Shown here: positions 50,862-59,528 of the stretch, piece after piece
Layout: each line of letters opens with the position of its first letter
Position numbering within the stretch: position 1 is the first letter of the stretch
Assembly (NCBI GenBank): GCA_910579725.1
Contig: CAJTUD010000001.1
Coordinates: 62,001-126,000 of the forward strand
Source of the DNA: an uncultured Oscillospiraceae bacterium
Lineage (GTDB): Bacteria > Bacillota > Clostridia > Oscillospirales > Oscillospiraceae
Direction: 5' to 3'
Length of the DNA stretch: 64,000 nt
Notes under the pieces: generated by a model
The model's input: the letters and a program-made list of their open reading frames with translations, nothing else
What the model was told of the DNA's origin: nothing
Databases searched by the model: none
Translations under genes and position numbers: made by a program

Positions 50862-52448
50862 CTATCCATTCAGAGCGCGGAAATGGGACTTGTTGGCGGC
50901 ATACAGCTTCCGGAATACGGCGTAATTCCGGTCGTAGACCGCCCGGTTTTCCGTCCGGGGCGAGAAGGTCCGCTCCGGCGGGATCAGCGTGCCCACAGCG
51001 TCCAGATCCGGCACGAGACCCAGCCCCACGGCCATAACCGCCGCCGCGCCCACGCTGCCGGCGTTCTGCGGACTGGCCACCGTCTGAACGGTGCGGCCGG
51101 TAACGTCGGCGAGAATCCGGGCCGTCACCGGCGACAGGGCTCCGCCGCCCACGAACCGGATAGGGTCGGAGGTTTGCACCTTCCGCGCCTGACATTCCAG
51201 CATCCATCTTAAATGGAAGCAGATTCCCTCCAGTACCGCCCGGATCAGCTCAGTTTTACCGGTATCCAGACGGATATTGAAGAACATTCCGGCTGCGGCA
51301 GGGTCCTCAAAGGGGCAGCGGTTGCCATGAAGCCAGGGCGTGAAAATCACACCGCCAGATCCGGGCGGGATTTTTTCCACAGTTTCCGTAAGATAATCAT
51401 AGAGGCTGGTGTACACCGCCTCCCGGCTTCCCGCCACGTCCTTTTTCTCCAGGTAAACGCCGATTTCGTCCAGAGCAAGATGGTCTTTCACCCACTCCAG
51501 ACATTTTCCGGCGGTTTCCATCTCCGCAAAGTAGTTGTACCGTCCCGGCTGAGCCCCCACGATGGCGGCAATCATCGCGTCCACATCCACCAGCTGCCGG
51601 TCCGTCACCGTGGACACCCAGCCGGAGGTGCCGCAGTAAATGTGGGTGCTTCCCACGGCAGCAGCACCTGCACCTACACCGATGAGGGCCGCATCCCCGC
51701 CGCCGCCGAATACCGGCGTGCCGGGGCGAAGCCCCAGCTCCGCCGCAGCCTGTCCGGTGAGGCCGCCCACCTGATCCGCAGCTTGGATGACAGGGGGCAG
51801 ATGATCCATATTCACCCCGAACATTTTGCACAGCGGCTGACTCCAGGCCCGCTTCCGGGTGTCGTAGAGCAGGGCGGCATAAGCGGAGTCCTCGGTCATG
51901 ACCGCCCGCCCGGTACAGCGCAGCAGCAGATACTCTTTCACATCCAGCCACTTGTCTGTCCGCCGGAAGTTTTCCGGCTCATGGGCCTGCACCCACTTGT
52001 ACTTCCAGACCGGATCCTTCACGCTGCTGGGCACCGCCCCGGTGGCCCGGAGGCACTTCAAAAGCTTTACCACGTTGGCTCCGGCAATCTGCGGACCGTG
52101 GGCCAACCCCTTTTTCAGCTCCGCTCCCGCCCTCTGGTCCATGTAGCTCATGGCCCGGCGTACCGGCCGGCCCTCCCGGTCCACCAGGACAAGTCCCTGC
52201 ATCTGGGAGCAGAAGGACAAACCGGCGATCTGTTCCGGCGCCGTCTCCGTCCGGTCGAAGATCGCTTTGGTGGTGCGGCACATGGCCTGCCACCACTCCT
52301 CCGGCTCCTGCTCCGCGCCGCCGTTGTCCAGCAGATAGAGACCGTAGCCCTCCTGAGCGCTGGAGAGCAGCCGGATCTGCTTCTCCACGGCAAAAAGACA
52401 GGTTTTCACTCCCGTCGTACCGATGTCATAGGCCAGCACATAGGTCAT
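50862..52448 (-). CDS. FGGY family carbohydrate kinase (xylulokinase-like)
   Basis: 528 aa. Phosphate loop AYDIGTTGVKTCLF at the start, MSYMDQRAG substrate loop with the catalytic Asp, a GGGGDAALIGVGAG adenine-site turn and RFVGGGALSPV near the C-terminus. It phosphorylates a sugar or sugar derivative with ATP; the sequence is xylulokinase-like but the substrate loop does not settle the sugar. ATG 52448 has GGAGGG upstream. Fourth gene of the operon headed by the aminotransferase. Confidence 0.9.
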   Translation of the reverse strand: MTYVLAYDIGTTGVKTCLFAVEKQIRLLSSAQEGYGLYLLDNGGAEQEPEEWWQAMCRTTKAIFDRTETAPEQIAGLSFCSQMQGLVLVDREGRPVRRAMSYMDQRAGAELKKGLAHGPQIAGANVVKLLKCLRATGAVPSSVKDPVWKYKWVQAHEPENFRRTDKWLDVKEYLLLRCTGRAVMTEDSAYAALLYDTRKRAWSQPLCKMFGVNMDHLPPVIQAADQVGGLTGQAAAELGLRPGTPVFGGGGDAALIGVGAGAAAVGSTHIYCGTSGWVSTVTDRQLVDVDAMIAAIVGAQPGRYNYFAEMETAGKCLEWVKDHLALDEIGVYLEKKDVAGSREAVYTSLYDYLTETVEKIPPGSGGVIFTPWLHGNRCPFEDPAAAGMFFNIRLDTGKTELIRAVLEGICFHLRWMLECQARKVQTSDPIRFVGGGALSPVTARILADVTGRTVQTVASPQNAGSVGAAAVMAVGLGLVPDLDAVGTLIPPERTFSPRTENRAVYDRNYAVFRKLYAANKSHFRALNG

Positions 52449-52468
52449 ATGGTTCCCTCCCAACACAT

Positions 52469-53125
52469 TCACCGGCTTTCCCGGTGAGAAATTTCCTCCT
52501 CCGCGAAGGTGAAGGCGGACTCCAGAAATTTCAGCAGCTCCCGCTCCAGCCGCTCCTCCGCTTCCTCCAGGGGAGCACCGCAGTAAAGGCGGAAGCGCGT
52601 CTGATAGTAGCCGCAGCATCCCGCAAACTGGACCATCATCAGCAGACTGTCAAAAAAGAAGGCGAACATCTCCGGGTCCAGATCCCGGCGCAGCTCGCCG
52701 CCGGATTGTCCGCCGGCGATGGTCCGGGTGTATAGCCGGGCGGTGACGCCCTCGATCTCCCCGGCCAGCCGGTCCGCCTCCGGTCCGCCGGAGGCGGTGA
52801 TCGTGCAGTAGAGCCGTACGTACCCGGCATGCTCCCTGGAAAAGCGGAGCAGCGCCTGAATGATCCGCCGGGCATACTCTCTGAACCCGGCTTTTTCCGC
52901 CGTCACCCCGGCCAAAGCTGTGTCCAAGGCCTCCAGACTGCGGCGCAGGCAGGCTTGAAACAGTCCGTCCTTGTCTTCGTAGTATTTGTAGAGGACCCCC
53001 ACGCTGATACCCGCCCGGTCCGCAATACGCCGCATGTTGGCTCCGGCAGGTCCCCGGAGGGCGAACTCCTCCACACCGGCCTCCAGCACTTCCGACAGCT
53101 TTGCCTCCGACAGCTTTTTCAGCAT
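52469..53125 (-). CDS. TetR family regulator
   Basis: 218 aa. The N-terminal HTH is intact (ANMRRIADRAGISVGVLYKY, then YEDKDGLFQACL) and a TetR_C-type ligand domain follows. It overlaps the aldolase gene by seven bases. As the only regulator in the operon it is the best candidate for binding the TGAAC-N4-GTTCA site downstream of the operon start and sensing the pathway substrate. Confidence 0.92.
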   Translation of the reverse strand: MLKKLSEAKLSEVLEAGVEEFALRGPAGANMRRIADRAGISVGVLYKYYEDKDGLFQACLRRSLEALDTALAGVTAEKAGFREYARRIIQALLRFSREHAGYVRLYCTITASGGPEADRLAGEIEGVTARLYTRTIAGGQSGGELRRDLDPEMFAFFFDSLLMMVQFAGCCGYYQTRFRLYCGAPLEEAEERLERELLKFLESAFTFAEEEISHRESR

Positions 53126-54225
53126 GAATCCTTTTTCCTCTCATAGAACTTCTGGTAAACCAGCCGCTGAAGCGCTGCATCTGCGGCGCTCAGGGGGCGG
53201 CAGCGGGGCTCCTCCATGGCGTACCGCCAGGCGGCGCAGCCCTTTCTCAGCAGAAGACCCACCGCCTCCGTGTCGCTTTCCGTACCTCCGGCGCAGAGCG
53301 CCCCCATGTGGTGGAGAAGCACCGCGTTTCTGCTGCGGACTGCCCGCTTCACACGCAGGGGGTCCGGCGTCACGCAGCGCACATCCGCGCCGGCGATCTG
53401 AGCCAAATCGTCCAGGAAGGGACGCAGGCGGCGGCCTGCGGCGCTGGCTTCCAGCACCTCCGGAGAGGTCTCGTGGGCGATGTATTGGAAGCGCCCGGCC
53501 CGGTACAGCGCCGCATGGAGGGCAGCCGCAGGCGGTAAGACAGCGCCGTCTATGAGATAGCGCTTTTCCTCTCCCTCCCGCGCCAGCAGGAAGGCGTCCC
53601 CTCTCCGGCGGCTGAAGCCCAGATCCGGCGGCGCAGGAAGCGCTTTTGCCTCGCCTATCCGGTCCAGAACCCTGGCCTTGCAGACCTCCTCCAGGGCTTT
53701 CGCCGCGGCGAAAGCATCCTCCATGCCGCTTCCCAGGCACAGTGCGCCGTGGTTTCGCATCAGGAAAGCCCTGCAATCCGGCCAGGCGGCCTCCTCTGTC
53801 TCCACGGCCTGCCTCAGGCGCTTTGTCCCCGGCAGGCCATAGGCCGCGCAGGGAATTCTCTTTCCCAGCAGGGGGTGATGAAATCCCGTCACCGCCGTTC
53901 CCGCCACTCCGGCGACAGAGGCCCAGTACTGATGGGTGTGGATGATGAAGTTCACCTCCGGACGCAGCCGGTAAGCACCGGCGTGAATCCCTCTCTCACT
54001 GGACGGCTTGTGCTGTCCCCGATAAGCGCCGTCCGCGATATTCACCAGCACCAGCTGGTCCTCCCTCAGCGTTTCGTAAGCCAGTCCGCTGGGGGTGATC
54101 AGAAACTGACATTCGGATACCCGGACGCTGATATTGCCCCAGGTGCGGGCGGCGAGCCCCTCCGCAGTCAGATGCGCCGCCGCCTGCAAGATCTGTTCCC
54201 GTCCCCGGGCTTCCACAGCGGTCAT
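53119..54225 (-). CDS. Class II aldolase/adducin-type protein with duplicated domain
   Basis: 368 aa, against about 210-230 for single-domain relatives. Residues 1-210 are a complete class II aldolase: GNISVR, the Glu loop SSERGIHAG, the HTHQYW zinc pair and RNHGALCLG third His. Residues 240-360 look like a second, more diverged copy (FQYIAHETSPEVL, AVLLHHMGALCAG). It should split a phosphorylated sugar or sugar acid. Its start overlaps the aminotransferase stop by four bases. Confidence 0.88.
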   Translation of the reverse strand: MTAVEARGREQILQAAAHLTAEGLAARTWGNISVRVSECQFLITPSGLAYETLREDQLVLVNIADGAYRGQHKPSSERGIHAGAYRLRPEVNFIIHTHQYWASVAGVAGTAVTGFHHPLLGKRIPCAAYGLPGTKRLRQAVETEEAAWPDCRAFLMRNHGALCLGSGMEDAFAAAKALEEVCKARVLDRIGEAKALPAPPDLGFSRRRGDAFLLAREGEEKRYLIDGAVLPPAAALHAALYRAGRFQYIAHETSPEVLEASAAGRRLRPFLDDLAQIAGADVRCVTPDPLRVKRAVRSRNAVLLHHMGALCAGGTESDTEAVGLLLRKGCAAWRYAMEEPRCRPLSAADAALQRLVYQKFYERKKDSC

Positions 54226-55712
54226 GTCTTGCCTCCCAGCGGCGCGCAGCTGGCCAGCACCCGGTCAAACCGGGAAAGCACATCGTCGATCATCTCCTCC
54301 GTATAGGCCGCGCTGGTGTACAGCCGGGAGCCGGCCAGAGTGACGATGCCCTCCGCCATGTAGGCAGCCCCCATGTGCTCCATTTCCTTCTGCCGGATGC
54401 CGGTCTGCTTGAGGATTTCCGGGATGGTCCAGGGCCGCTTCCAGTCGATGCAGAAGTGCATGGTGCCCGCATTGTCCAGGTGGCAGATAGAGCCCTGGTT
54501 AAAGGCCACAAAGGGCAGATTATATTTTTGGATGAGCATCTGCAGCCCCCGGGTAAGCCGGTCGCCCATGCGCCCCGCAGCCTCACAGGCGTTGGTGCGC
54601 TCAATTTCGCACAGCGTGTAGTATCCCGCCGCGCAGGAGATGGGCGTGGCCGCCATAGTGCCGCCGCACATGGCCTTGGGCACCTTTTTCCCGGAGGAAT
54701 CCAGTCCCGCTCCCAGATGGGCCATGCAGTCGGCATGACCGCCTACGCCGCCTGCGCCGGGGTAGCCGCCAGCAATGATTTTGCCGAATACCGTCAAATC
54801 CGGGTCCACGCCGAAAAATCCCTGTGCGCCGCTCAGACCAATACGGAAACCCGTGACCACCTCATCAAAGATGAGCAGCGCACCGTACTGCCGCGCCAGA
54901 CGCGCCGCCCCCCGGACGAACTCCCGGCTGACGGGCCGGGTGCCGCTCTCCGGGCCCATGGGCTCTAGGTACACCGCCGCTGTGCCGCCGTTGAGCTTGT
55001 TGGCTTTCAGCTTCCGCTCCAGGTCCGTCAGGTCGTTGGGGAAAAACTCGTCGGTATGCTTGAAAACAAAATTGGGCACGCCCTTGGACATGATGCCCTT
55101 GGTGCCCGGGACTCTCATTCCGTAGGCCAGCTGATCCGACCAGCCGTGGTAAGCGCCGCCCATTTTCAGAATATTTTTCTTCCCTGTTTTCAGCCGGGCG
55201 ATCCGGGCGGCGCACATGGCGGCCTCTGTTCCCGACCCCAGCATCCGGAACATCTCCACCGAGGGCACCAGATCGGAGATCTTTTTCGCCAGCTTATACT
55301 CATACTCGTGGAACAGTCCCGTGGAAGGGCCGCAGGTATTCAGCAGATCGACCACCTGTTCCCTCACTTCCGGCATATTGCTGCCCAGGATGGTGGGACC
55401 TCCGGCTTGAAGCAGATCGTAATACCAATTGCCGTCAATATCCCACAGTTTTGCCCCTTCCGCCTTTGTGATGACGATGGGGAAGGGGTAATTGAAGGCC
55501 AGGTTGTGCTGCACCCCGCCGGGGATCACCTTCTTTGCCTGGGCGATCATCTTCTGGGACTTGGGACATTTTGCGTGAAAATAGTTCTCGACGTAGTCCG
55601 CCAGTTTGTCCCGCCGGATCGACCAGACGGGCTTGGTAATCAGCTCATCCAGCTGCGCCGTCACCTTTTCCGCGTCCAGATATTCGTCGATTGCGAAACC
55701 GCAGTAAGCCAT
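54222..55712 (-). CDS. Class III aminotransferase (glutamate-1-semialdehyde-aminomutase-like)
   Basis: 496 aa. The PLP lysine is in FGKIIAGGYPGAGG; MLGSGTEAAMCAARIARL and ILKMGGAYHGW are typical of the GSAM-like subgroup, and LLIFDEVVTGFRIG carries the PLP-binding Asp. About 65 extra residues at the N-terminus distinguish it from true HemL. The operon context suggests a catabolic role, moving an amino group to or from a sugar-derived compound, not haem synthesis. First gene of the operon; AAGGAGG upstream of ATG 55712. Confidence 0.88.
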   Translation of the reverse strand: MAYCGFAIDEYLDAEKVTAQLDELITKPVWSIRRDKLADYVENYFHAKCPKSQKMIAQAKKVIPGGVQHNLAFNYPFPIVITKAEGAKLWDIDGNWYYDLLQAGGPTILGSNMPEVREQVVDLLNTCGPSTGLFHEYEYKLAKKISDLVPSVEMFRMLGSGTEAAMCAARIARLKTGKKNILKMGGAYHGWSDQLAYGMRVPGTKGIMSKGVPNFVFKHTDEFFPNDLTDLERKLKANKLNGGTAAVYLEPMGPESGTRPVSREFVRGAARLARQYGALLIFDEVVTGFRIGLSGAQGFFGVDPDLTVFGKIIAGGYPGAGGVGGHADCMAHLGAGLDSSGKKVPKAMCGGTMAATPISCAAGYYTLCEIERTNACEAAGRMGDRLTRGLQMLIQKYNLPFVAFNQGSICHLDNAGTMHFCIDWKRPWTIPEILKQTGIRQKEMEHMGAAYMAEGIVTLAGSRLYTSAAYTEEMIDDVLSRFDRVLASCAPLGGKT

Positions 55713-55786
55713 CTTGCCGCCTCCTTATTATATTAATGTGTACTCTCGCGCCGCCCCAAAACTTCCGTCCCGGAGCCCGCAATTCA

Positions 55787-55800
55787 TGAACAACAGTTCA
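55787..55800. promoter_or_regulatory. Candidate TetR operator
   Basis: TGAAC-AACA-GTTCA, a perfect 5-bp inverted repeat at about +6 to +19 of the operon's predicted start; a further GTTC follows at 55809. Confidence 0.45.
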
Positions 55801-55812
55801 CGTCCTGTGTTC

Positions 55813-55841
55813 AGAGTACCATACCGCCGCACGCTTGTCAA
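55813..55841 (-). promoter_or_regulatory. Promoter of the aminotransferase operon
   Basis: TTGACA (55836-55841), 17-base spacer, TACTCT (55813-55818), reading leftward; good -35 and weak -10. Confidence 0.45.
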
Positions 55842-56262
55842 CAGTATCGTCAAACAACCAGAAAATCAGCCAAGTTCAGCGGAGCAGACAGTGCACAGCA
55901 CCCCGGTCAGCCTGAGTCCATTTCCTTCTTGCCTCCTGTTTGTTTTTTCTCATGCTGCGCGGCGGTACTTTCCGGAAACCACCGGGACGCGCGGAGAACG
56001 GAATCCATCCGTTCTCTGGGGAACAGTCCGGTTTTCACGCCGGTATGAATTAGCGAAACTTTCTTTTGCAGGATAAAGAGATAAAAATTGCAAAACACCC
56101 CAAAACCTCTCCATTGATTGTGGTGGACAAAATCAGATATTTTCGTCTTTCTACCGCGAATAACCAATCAGATACTGGCTATATACATCGGTTTATGGCA
56201 ATTATTTGTAATATCTCATAAAAAGAAGCAAAAAGAAAGATGAATTTATATGGATCTGCTAC

Positions 56263-56291
56263 TTGCATTTTTTGCAGGACAGAGGTATAAT
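56263..56291 (+). promoter_or_regulatory. Promoter of the TAXI-TRAP genes
   Basis: TTGCAT (56263-56268), 17-base spacer, TATAAT (56286-56291); leader about 42 bases. Confidence 0.7.
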
Positions 56292-56339
56292 CAATGCATA
56301 TCTCAGGTGAGACATCTTTTGGAAAAGGAAGAAAAGACT

Positions 56340-57332
56340 ATGAAAAAGAAGTTATTTGCGTTTGTCATGGCAATGGTTATGATCCTGTCTCTGGCCGCCT
56401 GCGGCGGTGATAACAGCGGAAACAAGGGCGCGGCCGCCGTGGATACCAACACCGTGGCCGTGGGAGCGGTGGTCATCGCCCGGGACGATGTGCCCGAGGA
56501 TGACATCTACGCTTTCGTCTCCGCCATTTTTGAGAATAAGGACGCTCTCTCCGAGCAGCACGACAAGGGCAAGGAACTGGATCTGGATTTCGCCGCCTCC
56601 GTCACCAGCGTCCCCTACCACCCCGGCGCGGCCAAGTATTTCTCTGAGAAGGGCAAGACCGTGGCCGTCAAGGAGGGCGCCGGCGCGGGCAGCTCCAAGG
56701 CTCTGTCCTTCGGCACCGGCGGCGACACCGGTACCTACTACGGCTTCGGCGGCGTGCTGTCCAGTTATGTTTCCAGCAATACCAGCGTCTCCGTCACCGC
56801 GCTGACCTCCGGCGGGTCCAAGGCCAACATCGAGGATCTGGCCGCAGGCAACGTGCAGCTGGCCTTTGTCCAGTCCGACGTTATGAGCTATGCCTACAAC
56901 GGCGAGCGTCTGTTTGATTCCGCCGTGTCCGGCTTCTCCGTTGTGGCCGCCCTGTACATGGAGCAGGTCCAGATTGTCACCACCAACCCCGACATCAAGT
57001 CTGTGGCCGATCTGGCGGGCAAGTCCGTCTCTATTGGCGACCGCGGCTCGGGCGTATGGTTCAACGCTGTTGACGTACTCAGCGCCTACGGTATTGATCC
57101 CGACACCGGCATCAGTCCCGTATATCAGAGCTTCGGTGACAGCGCCGAGAGCTTAAAGGACGGCAAGATTGACGCGGCCTTCATCGTGGCCGGTGCGCCC
57201 ACTACCGCCATCGTGGATCTGGCCACCTCCAAGTCCGTGTATCTGGTGGGTCTGGATGAGAGCCACACCAACGACCTGCTGGCTTCCTCTCCCTACTACA
57301 GCGCATACACCATCAAAGCCGGTACCTATTGA
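56340..57332 (+). CDS. TAXI-type TRAP solute-binding lipoprotein, apparently circularly permuted
   Basis: 330 aa. Lipoprotein signal with LAAC (Cys 21). Residues 35-110 (TVAVGAVVIARDDVPEDD to PYHPGAAKYFSEKG) match what is normally the C-terminal segment of TAXI proteins; residues 121-330 (ALSFGTGGDTGTYYG to YTIKAGTY) match the normal N-terminal and middle parts. The protein stops exactly where the normal family continues into TVAV. All other features, such as SGGSKANIEDLAAGNVQLAF, SIGDRGSG and AAFIVAGAPTTAI, are intact. It should deliver an organic acid or related solute to the fused permease encoded next. Confidence 0.88.
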   Translation: MKKKLFAFVMAMVMILSLAACGGDNSGNKGAAAVDTNTVAVGAVVIARDDVPEDDIYAFVSAIFENKDALSEQHDKGKELDLDFAASVTSVPYHPGAAKYFSEKGKTVAVKEGAGAGSSKALSFGTGGDTGTYYGFGGVLSSYVSSNTSVSVTALTSGGSKANIEDLAAGNVQLAFVQSDVMSYAYNGERLFDSAVSGFSVVAALYMEQVQIVTTNPDIKSVADLAGKSVSIGDRGSGVWFNAVDVLSAYGIDPDTGISPVYQSFGDSAESLKDGKIDAAFIVAGAPTTAIVDLATSKSVYLVGLDESHTNDLLASSPYYSAYTIKAGTY

Positions 57333-57348
57333 TCTCCCCACTCCCTTT

Positions 57349-57420
57349 GGCAAGGGCCGCGCAGGCGGCCCTTGCCGCATTGAAAAGGCGGAGGAATCTC
57401 CGCCTTTTCAATGCGGCAAG
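57349..57420 (+). repeat. Two mutually exclusive hairpins between SBP and permease genes
   Basis: Hairpin A: 12-bp perfect stem 57349-57360 with 57365-57376. Hairpin B: 23-bp perfect stem 57371-57393 with 57398-57420. They share 57371-57376, so only one can be complete at a time. No U-run follows; mRNA processing or a switch are possible. Confidence 0.7.
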
Positions 57421-57451
57421 AATCTGAATCAAAACGAAGGAGGCCGTAAAC

Positions 57452-59482
57452 ATGAGTGAAAAAGAGAGAAAGGATCTGCGCGAGGCAGAAACCGGCACAG
57501 CGGCGGATATGGACGCGGTTATGCGCAAGTATGACCGGGAGTCTGCCACCCGCATCTGGGAGGGCTGGCCCAAGCGGATTGTCCAGGCCATTTCGGTGCT
57601 GTTTTCTCTGTACTGTGTCTGGTCCACCCTGTGGAGCACAGCGGATCTGCCCATCCGCCTGACGGCCTTTCTGGGCATGATTATCGTCATGGGCTATCTG
57701 AACTATCCCGCCCGGAAAGGACATGTGGTTCCCAACTCTATGCCCTGGTATGACCTGATCATTATGACTCTGGGCGCGGGATCATTTTTCTACTACTGCC
57801 TGAACTACAAAAATCTGGTGATGGTCATCACCAGCGCCGCCAAGATCGATCCCTCCAACCCTGACGCCGTCTCCGGCGCGTGGTTCTATATCCTGCTGGG
57901 GGTGGTGGGCATTCTCTGTCTGGCGGAGCTGTGCCGGCGGTGCGTGGGACTGCCCATCCTGTTTGTGGTGGGTGCGCTGCTGATTTACACCTTTGCCAGC
58001 GGCCAAAGCCTGCCCCGTGTGATTTACACGCTCTTTTTCGGCACCTCCGGCGTGATGGCCACGCCCATTCAGGTCTGCGCAAAATTCATCGCCGTGTTTA
58101 TCATTTTCGGCGCGTTCCTGGAGCGTACCGGCATTTCCAATTTCTTTATTGACCTGGCCAACTGCGCGGCGGGCTCCTCCTCCGGCGGTCCGGCCAAGGT
58201 GGCTGTTATCTCTTCGGCCCTGTGCGGCATGGTGTCCGGTTCCTCTGTGGGCAACACCGTGACCACCGGATCCGTGACCATCCCCATGATGAAGAAAACC
58301 GGCTATAAGGGAGAGTTTGCCGCCGCGGTGGAAGCCGCCGCCTCCACCGGCGGACAGATCATGCCTCCTATCATGGGTGCGGCCGCTTTTCTCATGGCGG
58401 AATATATGGGCACCTCCTACGCCAATGTGGCCCTCAAGGCCATCCTTCCCGCCCTGCTGTACTTCACCGGGATTTTCCTGGCGGTTCACCTGGAGGCCAA
58501 GCGGCTGGGCCTGGAGGGCATTCCCCGGAATCAGCTGCCGAAATTCAAGCTGCTTATTCGCAGTATATACCTTCTTCTGCCCCTGGTGGTGCTGGTCGTC
58601 ATGGTGTCCACCGGAGCCCGGACTCTCCAGTTCTCCGCCGCCATTGCCATTGTGCTGACTATTCTGGTGAGCCTGCCCAACATCTTCCTGGACAGCCGGA
58701 ATCAGCATGGCGAGGGCTTCGCCGTTCATGCCGCCAAGGATCTGGGCGCCATGATCAGCAATTCTCTGGAGGCCGGCGGCCGGGGCTGCATTACCGTGGC
58801 GGTGGCCTGCTCTATGGCGGGCATAGTGGCGGGCTGCATCACCGTGACAGGGCTGGCCTCCAAGCTGGTCAGCGCAGTGGTGAACGTCAGCCGTATGATC
58901 CCCAACGAAGCTCTGGCCATGTTCATTGCCCTGTTTCTCACCATGCTCTGCTGTATCGTGCTGGGTATGGGAGTGCCCACCACGGCCAATTACTGCATCA
59001 TGGCCTCCACCTGCGCTCCTATTCTGATCACCTTGGGCATCGGGAAGATCCCCGCCCACTTCTTCGTATTTTACTTCGGCATTGTGGCGGACATCACGCC
59101 TCCCGTGGCTCTGGCGGCCTACGCCGGGTCCGCCATCGCGAAATCCAATCCCATGAAGACAGGCGTCAACGCCACCAAGCTGGCCATTGCGGCCTTCATT
59201 GTGCCCTATATTTTTGCCTTCAATCCGGCGATGCTGCTGGTGGATACCAATGCCATTCAGGTGGGGCAGATTGTAGTCACTTCTCTGGTGGGCCTTTTCG
59301 GCGTGGCGGCGGCTCTCAACGGCACGCTGTTCCGGAAAATGAATCCTGTCTTCCGTCTTCTGCTGGCGGCAGGCGGGCTGTGCATGATGTTCCCCGACAC
59401 CCTCACCGATCTGGTGGGTCTGGCAGTCGTATGCGGCGTATGCCTGTTCGAATACCTGTCCGCGAGAAAGACAAGAGCATAA
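57452..59482 (+). CDS. TRAP transporter fused permease, TAXI type (DctQ-DctM fusion)
   Basis: 676 aa with about 16 membrane helices. The N-terminal four-helix part corresponds to DctQ and the rest to DctM: GSVTIPMMKKTGYKGEFAAA, EAAASTGGQIMPPIMGAAAF and LGMGVPTTANYCIMAS are hallmark stretches. It takes up a solute with a sodium or proton gradient, in partnership with the binding protein encoded 119 bp upstream. The divergent aminotransferase operon is the likely consumer of the solute. Confidence 0.95.
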   Translation: MSEKERKDLREAETGTAADMDAVMRKYDRESATRIWEGWPKRIVQAISVLFSLYCVWSTLWSTADLPIRLTAFLGMIIVMGYLNYPARKGHVVPNSMPWYDLIIMTLGAGSFFYYCLNYKNLVMVITSAAKIDPSNPDAVSGAWFYILLGVVGILCLAELCRRCVGLPILFVVGALLIYTFASGQSLPRVIYTLFFGTSGVMATPIQVCAKFIAVFIIFGAFLERTGISNFFIDLANCAAGSSSGGPAKVAVISSALCGMVSGSSVGNTVTTGSVTIPMMKKTGYKGEFAAAVEAAASTGGQIMPPIMGAAAFLMAEYMGTSYANVALKAILPALLYFTGIFLAVHLEAKRLGLEGIPRNQLPKFKLLIRSIYLLLPLVVLVVMVSTGARTLQFSAAIAIVLTILVSLPNIFLDSRNQHGEGFAVHAAKDLGAMISNSLEAGGRGCITVAVACSMAGIVAGCITVTGLASKLVSAVVNVSRMIPNEALAMFIALFLTMLCCIVLGMGVPTTANYCIMASTCAPILITLGIGKIPAHFFVFYFGIVADITPPVALAAYAGSAIAKSNPMKTGVNATKLAIAAFIVPYIFAFNPAMLLVDTNAIQVGQIVVTSLVGLFGVAAALNGTLFRKMNPVFRLLLAAGGLCMMFPDTLTDLVGLAVVCGVCLFEYLSARKTRA

Positions 59483-59485
59483 CGA

Positions 59486-59523
59486 AACAAGGACGCGGAA
59501 CCTGCCGGTTCCGCGTCCTTGTT
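59486..59523. terminator. Bidirectional terminator
   Basis: A perfect 17-bp stem (59486-59502 with 59507-59523) lies between the convergent permease and DegV genes. Confidence 0.85.
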
Positions 59524-59528
59524 ATGCT

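Larger units (their letters stand above)
55713..56339. other. Divergent control region of the catabolic operon and the TRAP transporter
   Basis: 627 bp with no convincing gene. It holds the two divergent promoters and the TGAAC-N4-GTTCA repeat. A 9-bp perfect hairpin (55994-56002 with 56008-56016) lies in the middle. The right half (about 56040-56260) is markedly AT-rich. Confidence 0.55.

Noticed and set aside
55907..56167. 86-aa open frame between the aminotransferase and TAXI genes
   Set aside because: No ribosome-binding site, no family resemblance, and it overlaps the regulatory, AT-rich region.
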